A stretch of DNA of 6,471 bases from CAYFQH01 sp964345215. Lineage in GTDB: Bacteria > Bacillota > Clostridia > Christensenellales > Aristaeellaceae. Location: assembly GCA_964345215.1 (NCBI GenBank), contig CAYFQH010000077.1, positions 1 to 6,471 of the forward strand. The letters are read 5' to 3'. Both the position numbers and the translations under genes were made by a program. Positions 4,977-6,471 of this stretch are shown piece after piece (the stretch's first letter is position 1; each line of letters begins with the position of its first letter). The notes beneath the pieces are model-generated. The model was given only the letters and a program-made list of their open reading frames with translations. It made no database searches and was not told the origin of the DNA.

Positions 4977-4996
4977 AGAGAAGAGGTTGCAAGAAG

Positions 4997-6471
4997 ATGA
5001 ATAATCAACTGTCCCCCAAATCCAAAAGGGTATATGGTACCCGGGCCCGTTTTGACTGGAAGTGGGTTATTATTGGCGTTATTGTTGTATTTTTATTATA
5101 CTTTGAAGTTTTGCCCTTATTATATCTTTTGTTTAAATCTTTTTTTCCGGCTGATACTTTTTCGCTGGAAACCTATAAACGTATTTACACCTACCCCATG
5201 AACTGGGGTGCCCTTAAAAACACCATTATTGCCGCTTTTTCCAGCATGATTTTAGGTACCTTAATTGCTTTCCCCTTAGCTTGGCTGGTGGGGCGTACTA
5301 ATTTATACGGCCGCAAGTTTTTTCGCAGCCTGTTTGTTTTAACCTACATGGTGCCCCCTTACGTAGGGGCTATGGCCTGGTTGCGCCTGCTCAACCAAAA
5401 CGTGGGCACTTTAAACGTATTTTTACGTAATTTATTTGACTTAAACATTCGCCGGGGCCCGTTAAACATCTATTCTCTTGGGGGGCTCATTTGGGTATTG
5501 ACCACTTTTTACTACCCCTATGCTTTTATCACCATTTCAAGGGCTATGGAAAAAATGGACCCTTCTTTAGAAGAAGCGGCCCGCATTTCCGGCGCTTCCC
5601 CTTTAAAAACCTTATTTTCTATCACTTTGCCCATGATGTCCCCTTCCCTGGTTGCAGGGGCCTTGCTGGTATTTGTAAGCGCTGCCAGCTGTTACGGTAT
5701 TCCTTCGATTATTGGAGCCCCGGGCAAAGTGCACACAGCCACCACCCGTATTTCTGAATACATCGGCCTGGGTGCCGCCGGCTTTAACGATGCCATTGGC
5801 CTATCGGTATTTTTGATGATTATGGCAGCACTGGTGCTGTATTTTTCAGACTTTGTGATTGCGCGCAAGCAGTACATTACCGTATCAGGTAAGTCTACCC
5901 GCCCCAACATTGTTGATTTGCGGGGCTGGCGTATTCCCCTAACCATTTTGGTTGTTATTTTTGCCCTGGTCATCATTATACTGCCCTTTTACACCATTTT
6001 AGAAACCTCCTTTAAGGTAAACCTGGGTAAATCCCTTGGGGAGGCCGGAAACTTTACCCTTAACCACTGGATTACCATTTTCAGCCATGCCGAAACGGCC
6101 AGCAGCCTGTCTAACAGTTTGCTCTTTGGGGTTATTACCGCCACCATCGGCATTGTGATTGCCTGTGTTATGAGCTACCTTTTACAGCGCACCAAAACAA
6201 AGGGCCGCAAAATACCTGATTTTTTAATTACCCTGGGCTCCGGTATGCCCTCGGTGGTTATTGCCTTGGCGCTAATCATGTCCATGCGGGGCCGGTTTGG
6301 TCTTGATATTTATGGAACCATGTCGATTATGATTATTGCCTATTTGATTAAGTATATGATGATGGGCATGCGCACCGTGGTATCGGCCATGAGCCAGGTC
6401 CACGTCTCCCTTGAAGAGTCTTCCCAAATATCCGGGGCCAGCTGGTTTAAAACCATGTTTAAAATTACCGG
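4997..6471 (+). CDS. ABC importer permease with two fused membrane modules, FbpB/AfuB-like, 3' partial
   Basis: An uninterrupted frame runs from ATG 4997 to the window end (491 complete codons) without a stop. It is a membrane protein that forms the ligand channel for the upstream binding protein. The first module has membrane segments at about 24-47, 76-98, 111-131, 160-181, 213-238 and 265-290. Between segments it carries a perfect EAA loop, EAARISG...ITLP, with E193, G199, I209 and P212. A linker leads to a second module starting near W311, whose EAA loop is reached at the window end: E474, G480 and I490 keep the spacing, but AA is replaced by SS. Two modules in one chain is the FbpB/AfuB type, usually about 540-560 residues, so little is missing. 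The ATPase gene is probably downstream. The RBS is a modest AAGAGG (4981-4986), ten bases from the ATG, just after the hairpin. Confidence 0.9.
   Translation, partial: MNNQLSPKSKRVYGTRARFDWKWVIIGVIVVFLLYFEVLPLLYLLFKSFFPADTFSLETYKRIYTYPMNWGALKNTIIAAFSSMILGTLIAFPLAWLVGRTNLYGRKFFRSLFVLTYMVPPYVGAMAWLRLLNQNVGTLNVFLRNLFDLNIRRGPLNIYSLGGLIWVLTTFYYPYAFITISRAMEKMDPSLEEAARISGASPLKTLFSITLPMMSPSLVAGALLVFVSAASCYGIPSIIGAPGKVHTATTRISEYIGLGAAGFNDAIGLSVFLMIMAALVLYFSDFVIARKQYITVSGKSTRPNIVDLRGWRIPLTILVVIFALVIIILPFYTILETSFKVNLGKSLGEAGNFTLNHWITIFSHAETASSLSNSLLFGVITATIGIVIACVMSYLLQRTKTKGRKIPDFLITLGSGMPSVVIALALIMSMRGRFGLDIYGTMSIMIIAYLIKYMMMGMRTVVSAMSQVHVSLEESSQISGASWFKTMFKIT

Noticed and set aside
5491..5976. Short frames on both strands inside the permease gene
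   Set aside because: The permease frame is continuous with both EAA loops and membrane helices; the others are its shadows.

Overview
The window looks like a piece of a Gram-positive, Clostridia-type genome, probably a metagenome or draft assembly because it contains a run of exactly 100 N. The reasons are AGGAGG-type ribosome binding sites, an ECF-type vitamin transporter S component, a proline/lysine-rich surface linker, an HPr-like protein with the regulatory-serine region, and simple AT-flanked intrinsic terminators that often work in both directions. The exact lineage cannot be read from the sequence.

Layout. (1) 1-953, plus strand: the end of a surface protein with a K-P-T-x repeat linker and a DUF4430 domain, followed 8 bases later by an ECF transporter S component; together they look like a vitamin (possibly corrinoid) uptake pair. 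A bidirectional terminator at 988-1025 separates them from (2) a minus-strand Gfo/Idh/MocA NAD(P)-dependent oxidoreductase (1032-2069) with its own RBS and a plausible promoter. (3) 2070-2486 has no visible gene; it holds the assembly gap (2246-2345), a 14-bp inverted repeat, and an 18-bp bidirectional terminator. (4) 2487-2669, minus strand: a 60-residue protein that resembles the N-terminus of a class I methyltransferase and ends in a CxxCxGxG motif, with its own promoter and terminator. (5) 2832-3578, plus strand: a two-gene operon of an HPr-like protein lacking the phosphocarrier histidine, and methylglyoxal synthase MgsA, closed by a terminator. (6) 3707-6471, plus strand: a strong promoter, a family-1 solute-binding protein, an intergenic terminator-like hairpin, and a fused two-module ABC permease that runs off the window; this is an AfuA/FbpA-type (iron-like) ABC importer whose ATPase is presumably downstream.

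The most interesting point is region 5. In Bacillus subtilis the HPr paralogue Crh, which also lacks the histidine, binds and controls MgsA. Here a histidine-less HPr-like gene sits directly upstream of mgsA in what appears to be the same transcript, which suggests a dedicated regulator for the methylglyoxal bypass. All functional statements are from reading the sequence by eye; no search was run.
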